Assembly: GCA_021713415.1 (NCBI GenBank)
Contig: JAKJJQ010000014.1
Span: 1-64,000 of the forward strand
Origin: M0027 sp021713415
GTDB lineage: Bacteria > Pseudomonadota > Gammaproteobacteria > Francisellales > Francisellaceae
DNA length: 64,000 nucleotides
Direction: 5' to 3'
Below the pieces are notes generated by a model that saw only the letters and a list, made by a program, of their open reading frames with translations, had not been told where the DNA came from and made no database searches. Positions 51,481 to 59,308 of the stretch are shown piece after piece. How positions within the stretch are numbered: the stretch's first letter is position 1; each line of letters begins with the position of its first letter. A program made the translations under genes and the position numbers.

Positions 51481-52902
51481 TTAAAATTTTAAAAGAAAAC
51501 GTACTAATTTCTTCATTTTATTTGAGAATAATAAAGGCGTATAGTAGTTTCCTGCTATGCGTTTAGAAATATCACCCCAGCTTGGATAAGGGGCAATTAT
51601 ACTTGTGATTCTACTTAGTTTCATATTTTCATTAACAGCCATAATCCATGGATAAATCATTTCCCCAGCACAAGGAGAGACAATCGATGCAGCTAATATA
51701 TGGCCTTTTTTATCAACGGCAACTTTAATTTTGCCATTGGTTTCTTTTTCTGCTTGTGCTCGATCATTATTGCTTAATGAAAGTGACATAATATTAATAT
51801 TTGGGTTTTGTTTTTGAAGCTCTGAAAATAATGGGCCAACATGCGCAAGTTCTGGTTCAGTATAGGTTACCCAAGGCGTTGCATTTGTTAGATGTTTTTT
51901 AGGTAATTTAAATAACATATTTTGAATAACAATACCTGCATGAAAGCCTGCCATATGGGTAAACTGTAATCCACTTGTCACATCACCAATTGCATAGATA
52001 TGTTTTTTATTTGTTCTTAATCGTTTATCAACCGGAATGCCTTTTTTAGAGTATTCAATATTTGCTTGTTCAAGCTTAAGCTTTTCAACATTCGCCTTTC
52101 GACCAGTTGCCATTAACAAATGACTACCTTTAATTTCTTTCTTTTGATTATCTTTATCAATGGTAACAATGATCTCTTTATTCTCATCTTCTTTAACCGA
52201 GATAATATTAGTTTTTTCATATAGTCTAATACCATCACTAATTAACTGCTGGCGAATGATATCAGTTAATTCATGATCATCTTTAGGTAGTAGTGGGCCC
52301 ATATCAATAAGGGTTACTTCACTGCCTAATAGTTTAAACGCTTGCGATAATTCACAGCCGATGGGGCCTGCGCCAATGGTAATTAAATGCTCTGGTAAGT
52401 GATCAATATCAAAAATAGTTTCATTAATTAAATAATCAACAGTATCGATGCCTTCAATAGGTGCAATACTTGCTGAAGAACCTGTAGCAATAACAAAATA
52501 TTTAGCTTTGATCTCATCTTGATTAACTGTCACGGTTTTGTCATCTATAAAGGTAGGATTACCAAATATTACATCAACACCTAAACCTTCGAAACGCTCT
52601 TTAGAGTCATGTGGCTCAATGGTTTTAATTGTATCTTTAATATGTGCTTTAACTTCTTGCCAATTGACTTCGATACCTGTTGTATGCACACCAAGCTTAG
52701 TTGCATGTTTCATTGAGTAAACTTTTTTAGCAGCAGCTAATAATGCTTTGGATGGAACACAGCCATAGTTAAGGCAATCACCACCCATTTTATGATTTTC
52801 AATTAAAACGGTATTAACGCCAAGTTGGGATGCGACAGCTGCAACACTTAACCCACCAGCACCAGCGCCAATGATACATAAATCAACTTTCTTTGTTGGC
52901 AT
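51481..52902 (-). CDS. FAD-dependent disulfide oxidoreductase (dihydrolipoamide dehydrogenase-like)
   Basis: The 473-residue flavoprotein has the FAD motif CIIGAGAGGLSVAAVASQLG, a redox disulfide in GGDCLNYGCVPSKALL, an NAD(P)-binding GAGPIGCELSQAF and IYAIGDVTSG. It belongs to the mercuric/lipoamide reductase class. The C-terminal active His-Glu region of LpdA (HAHPT..E) is not evident: the end reads IIAPYPSWGDISKRIA. TAGGAG lies 8 bases before ATG 52902, which I prefer to 52938. It overlaps the TVP38 gene by 20 bases; this pair or fusion is common and probably membrane redox-related. Confidence 0.85.
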   Translation of the reverse strand: MPTKKVDLCIIGAGAGGLSVAAVASQLGVNTVLIENHKMGGDCLNYGCVPSKALLAAAKKVYSMKHATKLGVHTTGIEVNWQEVKAHIKDTIKTIEPHDSKERFEGLGVDVIFGNPTFIDDKTVTVNQDEIKAKYFVIATGSSASIAPIEGIDTVDYLINETIFDIDHLPEHLITIGAGPIGCELSQAFKLLGSEVTLIDMGPLLPKDDHELTDIIRQQLISDGIRLYEKTNIISVKEDENKEIIVTIDKDNQKKEIKGSHLLMATGRKANVEKLKLEQANIEYSKKGIPVDKRLRTNKKHIYAIGDVTSGLQFTHMAGFHAGIVIQNMLFKLPKKHLTNATPWVTYTEPELAHVGPLFSELQKQNPNINIMSLSLSNNDRAQAEKETNGKIKVAVDKKGHILAASIVSPCAGEMIYPWIMAVNENMKLSRITSIIAPYPSWGDISKRIAGNYYTPLLFSNKMKKLVRFLLKF

Positions 52903-53605
52903 TAAGTTTACTCCTAGCTTTAATCTTTTTATAAACAACAGGTATTAGCGATAAAATAGCAAGGCCAATTAATGGTGCAAGGATATAAGGCTCAAAGATA
53001 ATGCCAAAATTAGGTGTTTTATTTTCAGCAATAACAGAAGAAATACCATTACCAACTAAAACATAGACGATACTACCAGGTATAATGCCTAAAAAAGTAG
53101 ATAATGTATAGATAGAAGTACGAATATTAAATAGAGCAGGGACAATATTAACTAACCAAAATGGAAATAAGGGTACAAGCCTTAATACCAATAAATAGTT
53201 AAACGCATTTTCTTCAAACCCATGAGCAAACTTATCAAGTTTATAACTGGAAGCTTTTTTCTCAAACCAGCTGCCAAGTGCTGTTTTAGCTGCTAGAAAA
53301 ATAATAATAGCACCAATCGTTGCGCTAATGACAACATAAATGCTTCCCAATACAACGCCAAATAAAAAGCCACCTGTAATGGTTAGAATTGAAGCGCCTG
53401 GAATAGAAATAGCAACGGCAATAATATAACAAAAACAAAATATCATAGAAGCTAAAAGAAAATGCGTTTCAGTCCATTGAGCAAGCGTCACGTGTTGTTC
53501 TTGTAAGTAACTAAAGGAGAAATATTTTTGTAAATCAAGAAAATAAGCAATAACTAATAGAACAACTAAGATTATTAAAGGGAGTAATTTTTTTAAGCGT
53601 TTCAT
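52883..53605 (-). CDS. TVP38/TMEM64 (DedA-like) membrane protein
   Basis: The 240-residue inner-membrane protein has five or six hydrophobic helices. The core SIPGASILTITGGFLFGVVLG and FPFWLVNIVPALFNI, then FLGIIPGSIVYVLVG are signatures of the SNARE-associated/VTT domain. Family members are proposed lipid scramblases or transport proteins. It overlaps the flavoprotein by 20 bases in one operon. Confidence 0.88.
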   Translation of the reverse strand: MKRLKKLLPLIILVVLLVIAYFLDLQKYFSFSYLQEQHVTLAQWTETHFLLASMIFCFCYIIAVAISIPGASILTITGGFLFGVVLGSIYVVISATIGAIIIFLAAKTALGSWFEKKASSYKLDKFAHGFEENAFNYLLVLRLVPLFPFWLVNIVPALFNIRTSIYTLSTFLGIIPGSIVYVLVGNGISSVIAENKTPNFGIIFEPYILAPLIGLAILSLIPVVYKKIKARSKLNANKES

Positions 53606-53685
53606 CCTAGAATCAAGCTCTTTTAAAAATGATAATCAATTGATTCTATGATGAAATAGCTAAAAAGCCTAGTAGTGAATTAATT

Positions 53686-54363
53686 TTATTTTAATTTATC
53701 CTCTAATGCTTTATTAGCGTTATCTAATTTTTCACGGTAATAGAGTAAGTTTTCTTCAGCTTCTTTTTTCAATGATTTGATTTGATTTTTCAAAAAGGTA
53801 ATTTGCTCTTCTAATGATTCTTTAACATCATGAATTCTTTGGTTAACTTGATCTTTGATCATTGCTGAGTAGGTTTTTGTCTCTCGTGCAATTTGCTCAG
53901 CTGCTTCTCTTCTTGATTGTTCTTTGATTAAAGCTGCATGCAAGCGTCTGATTTTAATATTAGTATCTTTTTCATTTAAGATATTATCCCACTCATTTGA
54001 CATTGAAGCTAAAATCTCTTGGCTAAATTCTTGGGCATGAGCAACAAGCATTTGAATATTTTTATCTGTTGAAGTATCAATTTTAAAAGTCGCTTTTGGT
54101 TGGTGGGGTGTTTGTGTCATCGTCTCAGTCTCTATCGTTGCTGTTGGTTTATTAGGCGTAGTTTCTAAATTTGGCTTAGGCTCATCGGAGGTAGGCTTAC
54201 CTTGTTTCATTTTCCATTCTTTTAGATACTTACTGATTGTATTCGGGCTACCTTTACCACCTAATGTTTCACGAATACGCATAATTGTTGGGTTTTCACC
54301 TTGTTGTATTAATTTTTCTACGGCTTCTTGAACTTCTTCAAAAGTCAGACCGGGACGTGCCAT
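53686..54363 (-). CDS. KfrA-like coiled-coil DNA-binding protein
   Basis: The N-terminal ~55 residues (LTFEEVQEAVEKLIQQGENP, then MRIRETLGGKGSPNTISKYL) match the KfrA N-terminal DNA-binding domain, first known from plasmids. The C-terminal ~110 residues are a charged coiled coil (EEQITFLKNQIKSLKKEAEE). A Pro/Thr linker joins them. Chromosomal KfrA-like proteins are found in Francisella relatives. The 14-base palindrome at 54462-54475 upstream is a plausible autoregulatory site. 225 residues. Confidence 0.85.
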   Translation of the reverse strand: MARPGLTFEEVQEAVEKLIQQGENPTIMRIRETLGGKGSPNTISKYLKEWKMKQGKPTSDEPKPNLETTPNKPTATIETETMTQTPHQPKATFKIDTSTDKNIQMLVAHAQEFSQEILASMSNEWDNILNEKDTNIKIRRLHAALIKEQSRREAAEQIARETKTYSAMIKDQVNQRIHDVKESLEEQITFLKNQIKSLKKEAEENLLYYREKLDNANKALEDKLK

Positions 54364-54461
54364 GTATTTGCTCCTTTAAATGTTACTTAGCTGAATTTAT
54401 CATGGTTGAATTCAATAATTATAAAATTTAAGATTAATATTTTCTTTTCGCTCATGGAGGT

Positions 54462-54475
54462 ACTTCAGTTGAAGT
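54462..54475. promoter_or_regulatory. Palindrome upstream of the KfrA-like gene
   Basis: ACTTCA-GT-TGAAGT is a perfect 6-2-6 dyad about 100 bases from the KfrA-like start and about 100 bases before sdhE. KfrA proteins bind repeats in their own promoter. The dyad also lies upstream of the TATAAT (54523-54528) expected for sdhE. Confidence 0.4.
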
Positions 54476-54522
54476 TTATCGAACATAGTATAGCAATTTA
54501 TTTTATTCAGTCAAATATCCGT

Positions 54523-54528
54523 TATAAT
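54523..54528 (+). promoter_or_regulatory. -10 box of sdhE
   Basis: A perfect TATAAT lies 50 bases before the sdhE ATG. No good -35 is 17 bases upstream, so the promoter may need an activator. Confidence 0.4.
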
Positions 54529-54578
54529 AGAGTTAATAAAAAAAATTAGTCGTATAACTTTATAACAAGTAGGCATCT

Positions 54579-54836
54579 ATGTCAGAAGAAAACAAACAAC
54601 TAGATCGTATTCGTTGGGCTGCTCGTCGAGGCATGTTAGAGTTAGATTTAGTACTTAAACCTTATGTAGAACACCATTATCTAAAAGCAACAGAAAAAGA
54701 AAAGGATGCATTCCATCAATTATTAGCTTGTGAGGATCAGGAGCTTTTTGGTTGGTTTATCCAGTCAAAACCAGTTGATAAAGTACATCAGAAAATGGTT
54801 GAAATCATATTAGAAGCTAAGAAAAATTCATTCTGA
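54579..54836 (+). CDS. sdhE: Succinate dehydrogenase assembly factor SdhE
   Basis: The 85-residue protein helps insert FAD into SdhA. It contains the RGxxE signature in AARRGMLELD (residues 15-23), then FGWFIQ near the C-terminus. Its 3' end overlaps the convergent darP gene by 9 bases. Confidence 0.92.
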   Translation: MSEENKQLDRIRWAARRGMLELDLVLKPYVEHHYLKATEKEKDAFHQLLACEDQELFGWFIQSKPVDKVHQKMVEIILEAKKNSF

Positions 54837-55346
54837 AGTTTCTTTTTCCATGACATTTTTAATTGCCTGAAATAGCTCACGGTAAGCTTTTTTAGATTCT
54901 TTATTTTCATTAATTTCGATTCTAGCACGTTTGACTAATTGACGGATTAATTGTCGATCTGCTAATGGGTATTGATTAAAAAAAGCTTCGAGTGCTTGTT
55001 TTGTTTGATCATTAAGTAGCTTATCTCTGACGGCTTCAATTTGTTTAAAGCGTTGATTACCTAGTTGGTTTTCTGCTTGAATAATTTGCCAAGCGGCATT
55101 AATTTCATCAAAATTACTATTTCTGAGTAATTTTCCAATATAGCCAATTTGTCTTTTTAGTGCGATTTTTTTCATCTTTTTCGCATCCAAAATGGCATTT
55201 TTAATTTCATTATTTAAGGGTAGGCGACTGAGAACTGTAGTTGATTGAGCAATCAGTTGTTCACCTACTTTTGTAATTTCAAGTAATTCTTTCTTAACTT
55301 GTGTTTTGCTTTTAATTTCTTCATCAATAGAGTTATTTTCTTTCAT
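54828..55346 (-). CDS. darP: Ribosome-biogenesis factor DarP/YjgA
   Basis: The 172-residue helical protein is a late 50S assembly factor. KTQVKKELLEITKVGEQL at the N-terminus, then LKRQIGYIGKLLR and RQLIRQLVKRARIEINENK at the C-terminus match the YjgA family. It converges on sdhE and is divergent from nhaA. Confidence 0.9.
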   Translation of the reverse strand: MKENNSIDEEIKSKTQVKKELLEITKVGEQLIAQSTTVLSRLPLNNEIKNAILDAKKMKKIALKRQIGYIGKLLRNSNFDEINAAWQIIQAENQLGNQRFKQIEAVRDKLLNDQTKQALEAFFNQYPLADRQLIRQLVKRARIEINENKESKKAYRELFQAIKNVMEKETSE

Positions 55347-55453
55347 TGGAATTATTAAATTATATTTTTAAATTTTTCTTATGCCTAGGATAGCAAAACT
55401 TACTGAAATAAAACAGGCTTGTTGGTAGACTTGAGTTATCTTAAGTCAAATTA

Positions 55454-56836
55454 ATGAGAGTAGAGCTTATGCAGGCATACAAAACAAATAACGGTATATC
55501 TAGGCTTAAAAAGTTATTAAAAGTTAAAGATGTATTTGAGTCATTTACTCGAAGCCAAGTTGCTGGTGCTGTGATTTTATTTATTTGCGCAATTTTGGCA
55601 ATGATCTGGGCAAATACACAGTATCAAGCAAGTTATTTTGATATGCAAAAAGCAATTGCAGGTATTAGTATCGGTACATTCTCATTGAAAAAAACAATTA
55701 GTCACTGGATTAACGATGGCTTAATGGCATTTTTCTTTTTACTTGTTGGCTTAGAAGTAAAACGTGAAATTGTTGCCGGAGAGTTAAAAACATTATCAAA
55801 AGCATTATTGCCAATTGTTGCTGCCATTGGTGGTATGGTTGTGCCAGCTTTGATTTATGTTTGGATTAATTATGGCCATGAAACCTTGGTTGGTTGGGCG
55901 ATTCCTATGACGACAGATTTAGCATTTGTTTTAGGTGTAATGGCGCTATTAGGTTCACGAATACCAAAACCTATGTTTATTTTTGTCTCTGCTGCTGCAG
56001 TTGTTGATGATATTTTAGCTGTGATCATTATCGCTATATTTTATACGCAAACATTAGCTTGGGGTTATTTAGGGCTAGCATTTGCCATGATGATTATTTT
56101 GTTTATTTTAAATCGTGCTAATGTTCGACAGATTTGGCCTTATTTATTAGTTGGTGCAGTATTATGGTATGCCTTATTATATGGTGGCGTTCATGCAACA
56201 ATTGCAGGTGTTTTAGTTGCCTTAGCAGTGCCCGCTAAAGATATTTATAACCCAGATGAAGTGCAAAAGGTCTTAGAGCATTTAACTTGTAAATTTAATG
56301 GCTTAAGGGAGAAAACAGGTGAGGCTTTTGTTGAAAGCTCACATGCAATTTTAAATGCCTTAGAAAAAGCTGTAACCTATTATGAAACACCATTAGAAAA
56401 GCTTGAACATAAGCTACATGTGCCTGTAATGTATTTTATTGTACCTATATTTATATTAACCAATGCTGGTGTTGCACTCGGTGGTATCGATTATGCTGAG
56501 CTTTTAAGTTCACCATTAACCTTAGGTGTTGGTTTAGGCTTAGTTTTAGGTAAGTCATTGGGGATATTTTTTATAGTTAGTTTATGTGTATTTTTAAAAA
56601 TTGCTAAGTTACCAGAAGGTATGAAACTAATATACTTTCTTCCTTTGAGCATTCTTTTGGGTATTGGTTTTACCATGTCAATTTTTGTTGCTGAATTAAG
56701 CTTTGGTCAAAATGCACAGTTGATGGTTGAAGCTAAAATGGGGATTCTTGGTGCATCAGTGATTTGTGCCATAGTAGGATTTTTGTTATTATGGCTATGC
56801 TTTCCAAAACATAAAACAAGAGCAGTTGCAGCATAA
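55454..56836 (+). CDS. nhaA: Na+/H+ antiporter NhaA
   Basis: The 460-residue protein exchanges sodium for protons across the inner membrane. It has ~12 helices, with signature regions GLMAFFFLLVGLEVKREI, MTTDLAFVLGVMALL, AAVVDDILAVI (the Asp-Asp pair of TM5) and NAGVALGG. A ~50-residue charged cytosolic loop (residues ~265-320) is longer than in E. coli (388 residues total). The start may be ATG 55469. A hairpin follows at 56861-56887. Confidence 0.93.
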   Translation: MRVELMQAYKTNNGISRLKKLLKVKDVFESFTRSQVAGAVILFICAILAMIWANTQYQASYFDMQKAIAGISIGTFSLKKTISHWINDGLMAFFFLLVGLEVKREIVAGELKTLSKALLPIVAAIGGMVVPALIYVWINYGHETLVGWAIPMTTDLAFVLGVMALLGSRIPKPMFIFVSAAAVVDDILAVIIIAIFYTQTLAWGYLGLAFAMMIILFILNRANVRQIWPYLLVGAVLWYALLYGGVHATIAGVLVALAVPAKDIYNPDEVQKVLEHLTCKFNGLREKTGEAFVESSHAILNALEKAVTYYETPLEKLEHKLHVPVMYFIVPIFILTNAGVALGGIDYAELLSSPLTLGVGLGLVLGKSLGIFFIVSLCVFLKIAKLPEGMKLIYFLPLSILLGIGFTMSIFVAELSFGQNAQLMVEAKMGILGASVICAIVGFLLLWLCFPKHKTRAVAA

Positions 56837-56860
56837 ACGGTTTGTTGATAATCATTTTAT

Positions 56861-56887
56861 TTAACGATATATCTGATTAATCGTTAA
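56861..56887 (+). terminator. Inverted repeat after nhaA
   Basis: TTAACGAT (56861-56868) pairs perfectly with ATCGTTAA (56880-56887) around 11 bases, followed by TTTAATAAAA. It is AT-rich and lacks a long U-run, so it could be a weak terminator or an operator for glyA. Confidence 0.4.
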
Positions 56888-56979
56888 TTTAATAAAAGCT
56901 TACGACTAATACTTGTACTTGGTTTGCATATTATCAATAATGTTTAAGCTATTAAGATTTGAATTGGGAGACCAATATT

Positions 56980-58236
56980 ATGTTTTCTAAACCAAAGGAG
57001 TCACTTGCAATGTATGATCGTGAATTATATGAAGCTATTGAATTGGAAAAGCGCCGTCAAGAAGAGCATATTGAGTTAATTGCATCAGAGAATTATGCAT
57101 CAAAAAATGTTATGGAAGCACAAGGTTCTGTTTTAACAAATAAATATGCAGAAGGTTACGCTAGAAAGCGTTACTATGGTGGTTGTGAGTATGTTGATGT
57201 AGCTGAAGAGTTAGCTGTTGAGCGTGCAAAAGAGCTTTTTGGTGCAGATTATGTTAATGTTCAACCTCATTCAGGTTCACAAGCAAACCAGGCTGCAATG
57301 TTAGCACTTATTAGCCCAGGTGATACGATTTTAGGTATGGGCTTACCTCATGGTGGTCACTTAACCCATGGTTCTAAGGTTAATTTTTCAGGCAAGTTAT
57401 TTAATGCCATTCAATATGGCCTTGATTTAGAGACAGGTGATATTGATTATAAAGAAGTTGAGCGTTTAGCAAAAGAGCATAAACCAAAGCTAATTATTGC
57501 TGGGTTCTCAGCATTTTCAGGGATTGCTGATTGGCAAAAATTTAGAGAGATTGCAGATTCAGTTGATGCTTACTTAATGGTAGATATGGCACATGTTGCA
57601 GGTTTAATTGCAGCTGGCCTTTATCCGAACCCTGTGCCTGTTGCTGATGTTGTCACTACAACAACACATAAAACGCTACGTGGCCCAAGAGGTGGATTAA
57701 TCTTAGCAAGAAGCAATCCCGAAATTGAGAAGAAATTAAATTCTGTTGTATTTCCTGGTACACAAGGTGGGCCATTAATGCATGTGATCGCAGCAAAAGC
57801 TGTTGCATTTAAAGAAGCATTATCGCCTGAGTTTAAAGACTATCAACAACAAGTAATGCATAATGCCAAAAAAATGGTTGAGGTATTAAAATCACGTGGT
57901 TATCAAGTTGTCTCTGGCGGTACTGAAAATCATTTATGCTTAATTGATTTAACGGATAAAGGTATTACAGGAAAAGAAGCAGAAGCCGCATTAGGTCGAG
58001 CGAATATCACAGTGAATAAAAATACCGTCCCCAATGAGCAGCGCTCTCCATTTGTTACTTCTGGATTACGTGTGGGAACACCTGCAATTACAACGCGTGG
58101 TTTTAAAGAAGATGAAGTCGAATTAATGACAAATTGGATGTGTGATATTTTAGATAACTTAGAAAATGAAGATAAGTTGATGGAAGTGAAGCAAAATGTA
58201 TTAACACTTTGTGAAAAATTTCCAGTTTATCATTAA
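56980..58236 (+). CDS. glyA: Serine hydroxymethyltransferase GlyA
   Basis: The PLP enzyme makes glycine and one-carbon units. It has 418 residues with start ATG 56980, preceded by GGGAG 9 bases away; the upstream extension to 56959 is rejected. Key sequences are HIELIASENYAS near the N-terminus, YAEGYARKRYYGGCEYVD, GSQANQAAML and VTTTTHKTLRGPRGG with the PLP Lys, and VGTPAITTRGF near the C-terminus. Confidence 0.96.
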   Translation: MFSKPKESLAMYDRELYEAIELEKRRQEEHIELIASENYASKNVMEAQGSVLTNKYAEGYARKRYYGGCEYVDVAEELAVERAKELFGADYVNVQPHSGSQANQAAMLALISPGDTILGMGLPHGGHLTHGSKVNFSGKLFNAIQYGLDLETGDIDYKEVERLAKEHKPKLIIAGFSAFSGIADWQKFREIADSVDAYLMVDMAHVAGLIAAGLYPNPVPVADVVTTTTHKTLRGPRGGLILARSNPEIEKKLNSVVFPGTQGGPLMHVIAAKAVAFKEALSPEFKDYQQQVMHNAKKMVEVLKSRGYQVVSGGTENHLCLIDLTDKGITGKEAEAALGRANITVNKNTVPNEQRSPFVTSGLRVGTPAITTRGFKEDEVELMTNWMCDILDNLENEDKLMEVKQNVLTLCEKFPVYH

Positions 58237-58265
58237 TGATTGCGTTATAGGTTAATAATTTGTAG

Positions 58266-58286
58266 AGACGCGACTTTATCGCGTCT
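58266..58286 (+). terminator. Rho-independent terminator after glyA
   Basis: AGACGCGA (58266-58273), loop CTTTA, TCGCGTCT (58279-58286) form a perfect 8-bp GC-rich stem, strikingly GC-rich for this window, followed by TGTTTGAAATGTTTTTA. It lies 30 bases after the glyA stop and could act in both directions against the convergent methyltransferase. Confidence 0.7.
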
Positions 58287-58337
58287 TGTTTGAAATGTTT
58301 TTATGTTGTTAGTATTTCAGTTTAAATAAATATTATT

Positions 58338-59204
58338 TTAACCCTTTTTCCTAACCACCCATAAATAATTGGGTGTCTCTTTAATCGTTTCAATAATATC
58401 AAATGATTTATTCACTAATAATGATTCAAAATCTAATTTATGCCAGCTTTTGACAAATGGCTCATAAACAAAATGTGATAGAAATCGAAAGTAAGCTCCC
58501 TTAAATCCATATTGTTTGAATAATTTCCAGTATTGACCATAGTAGTGGATAGGCGATGGTTCAACAAAGATGCATAAACCATTTGGTTTTAAAACACGAT
58601 GGATTTCATCTAAAGCTTGGCTGATATATTTAGGTGGAATTTCATGTAGTACATAACAACATGAAATACCATCAAAGCGTTCATCTCGAAAGGGTAAATC
58701 TTCAGCTTTTGCATGAATAAACTTAATACCTGGATTATTTATGGCTGCTTGTTTAAGTAAATAGGGACTAATATCAATCCCCCATGTATCATTAACACCT
58801 GATTCAAAAATAGATTGTGTTGTTCTAGCGCCACCACAGCCGATATCCAAAACACTTTGACAAGATTTAAGTGCTTGAGCAATTTGTTTTCTTGATTGTT
58901 TCATTTTGCCAAGCATTGCAATATCAAATCCTCTGATATAGCCTGTTGCTAAAGTATTTGAGTAATTACCATTAGGTAGGTTATGAAACTCTTGCTGAGC
59001 ATAGGTTGGTATAATCTCTTTGCCAACAAGTTTGTCAGGTAATTGAACCTTTTGGCGTTTTTTTTTCTTCACCATCATTGATAAAACTTTACATAAACTA
59101 AGCGGATTAGAAAGCCTATACTGATCACTCCAGCTATCAGGTAATGATATCGCATTCCAATCTATTGGAGTGGGGTCTTGATTGTTATTGAGCTTATTAT
59201 TCAT
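58338..59204 (-). CDS. SAM-dependent methyltransferase (class I)
   Basis: The 288-residue protein has a central methyltransferase domain: motif I SVLDIGCGGARTTQ, motif II GIDISPYLLKQA, then HAKAEDLPFRDERFDGISC, LHEIPPKYISQALDEIHRVL and KPNGLCIFVEPSP. The ~85 N-terminal residues are a family-specific extension with basic KKKKRQK. The substrate is unknown. It is convergent with glyA and 104 bases downstream of the large effector-like gene. Confidence 0.88.
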   Translation of the reverse strand: MNNKLNNNQDPTPIDWNAISLPDSWSDQYRLSNPLSLCKVLSMMVKKKKRQKVQLPDKLVGKEIIPTYAQQEFHNLPNGNYSNTLATGYIRGFDIAMLGKMKQSRKQIAQALKSCQSVLDIGCGGARTTQSIFESGVNDTWGIDISPYLLKQAAINNPGIKFIHAKAEDLPFRDERFDGISCCYVLHEIPPKYISQALDEIHRVLKPNGLCIFVEPSPIHYYGQYWKLFKQYGFKGAYFRFLSHFVYEPFVKSWHKLDFESLLVNKSFDIIETIKETPNYLWVVRKKG

Positions 59205-59308
59205 TTAAAGCAAATTTAAATACGATAAGTTGTAATATGGCTTATTGTTAATAATTTTAACTGAAAATACAACTAGACATTAATAGGAAAATCAATCTAA
59301 ATGATTAT

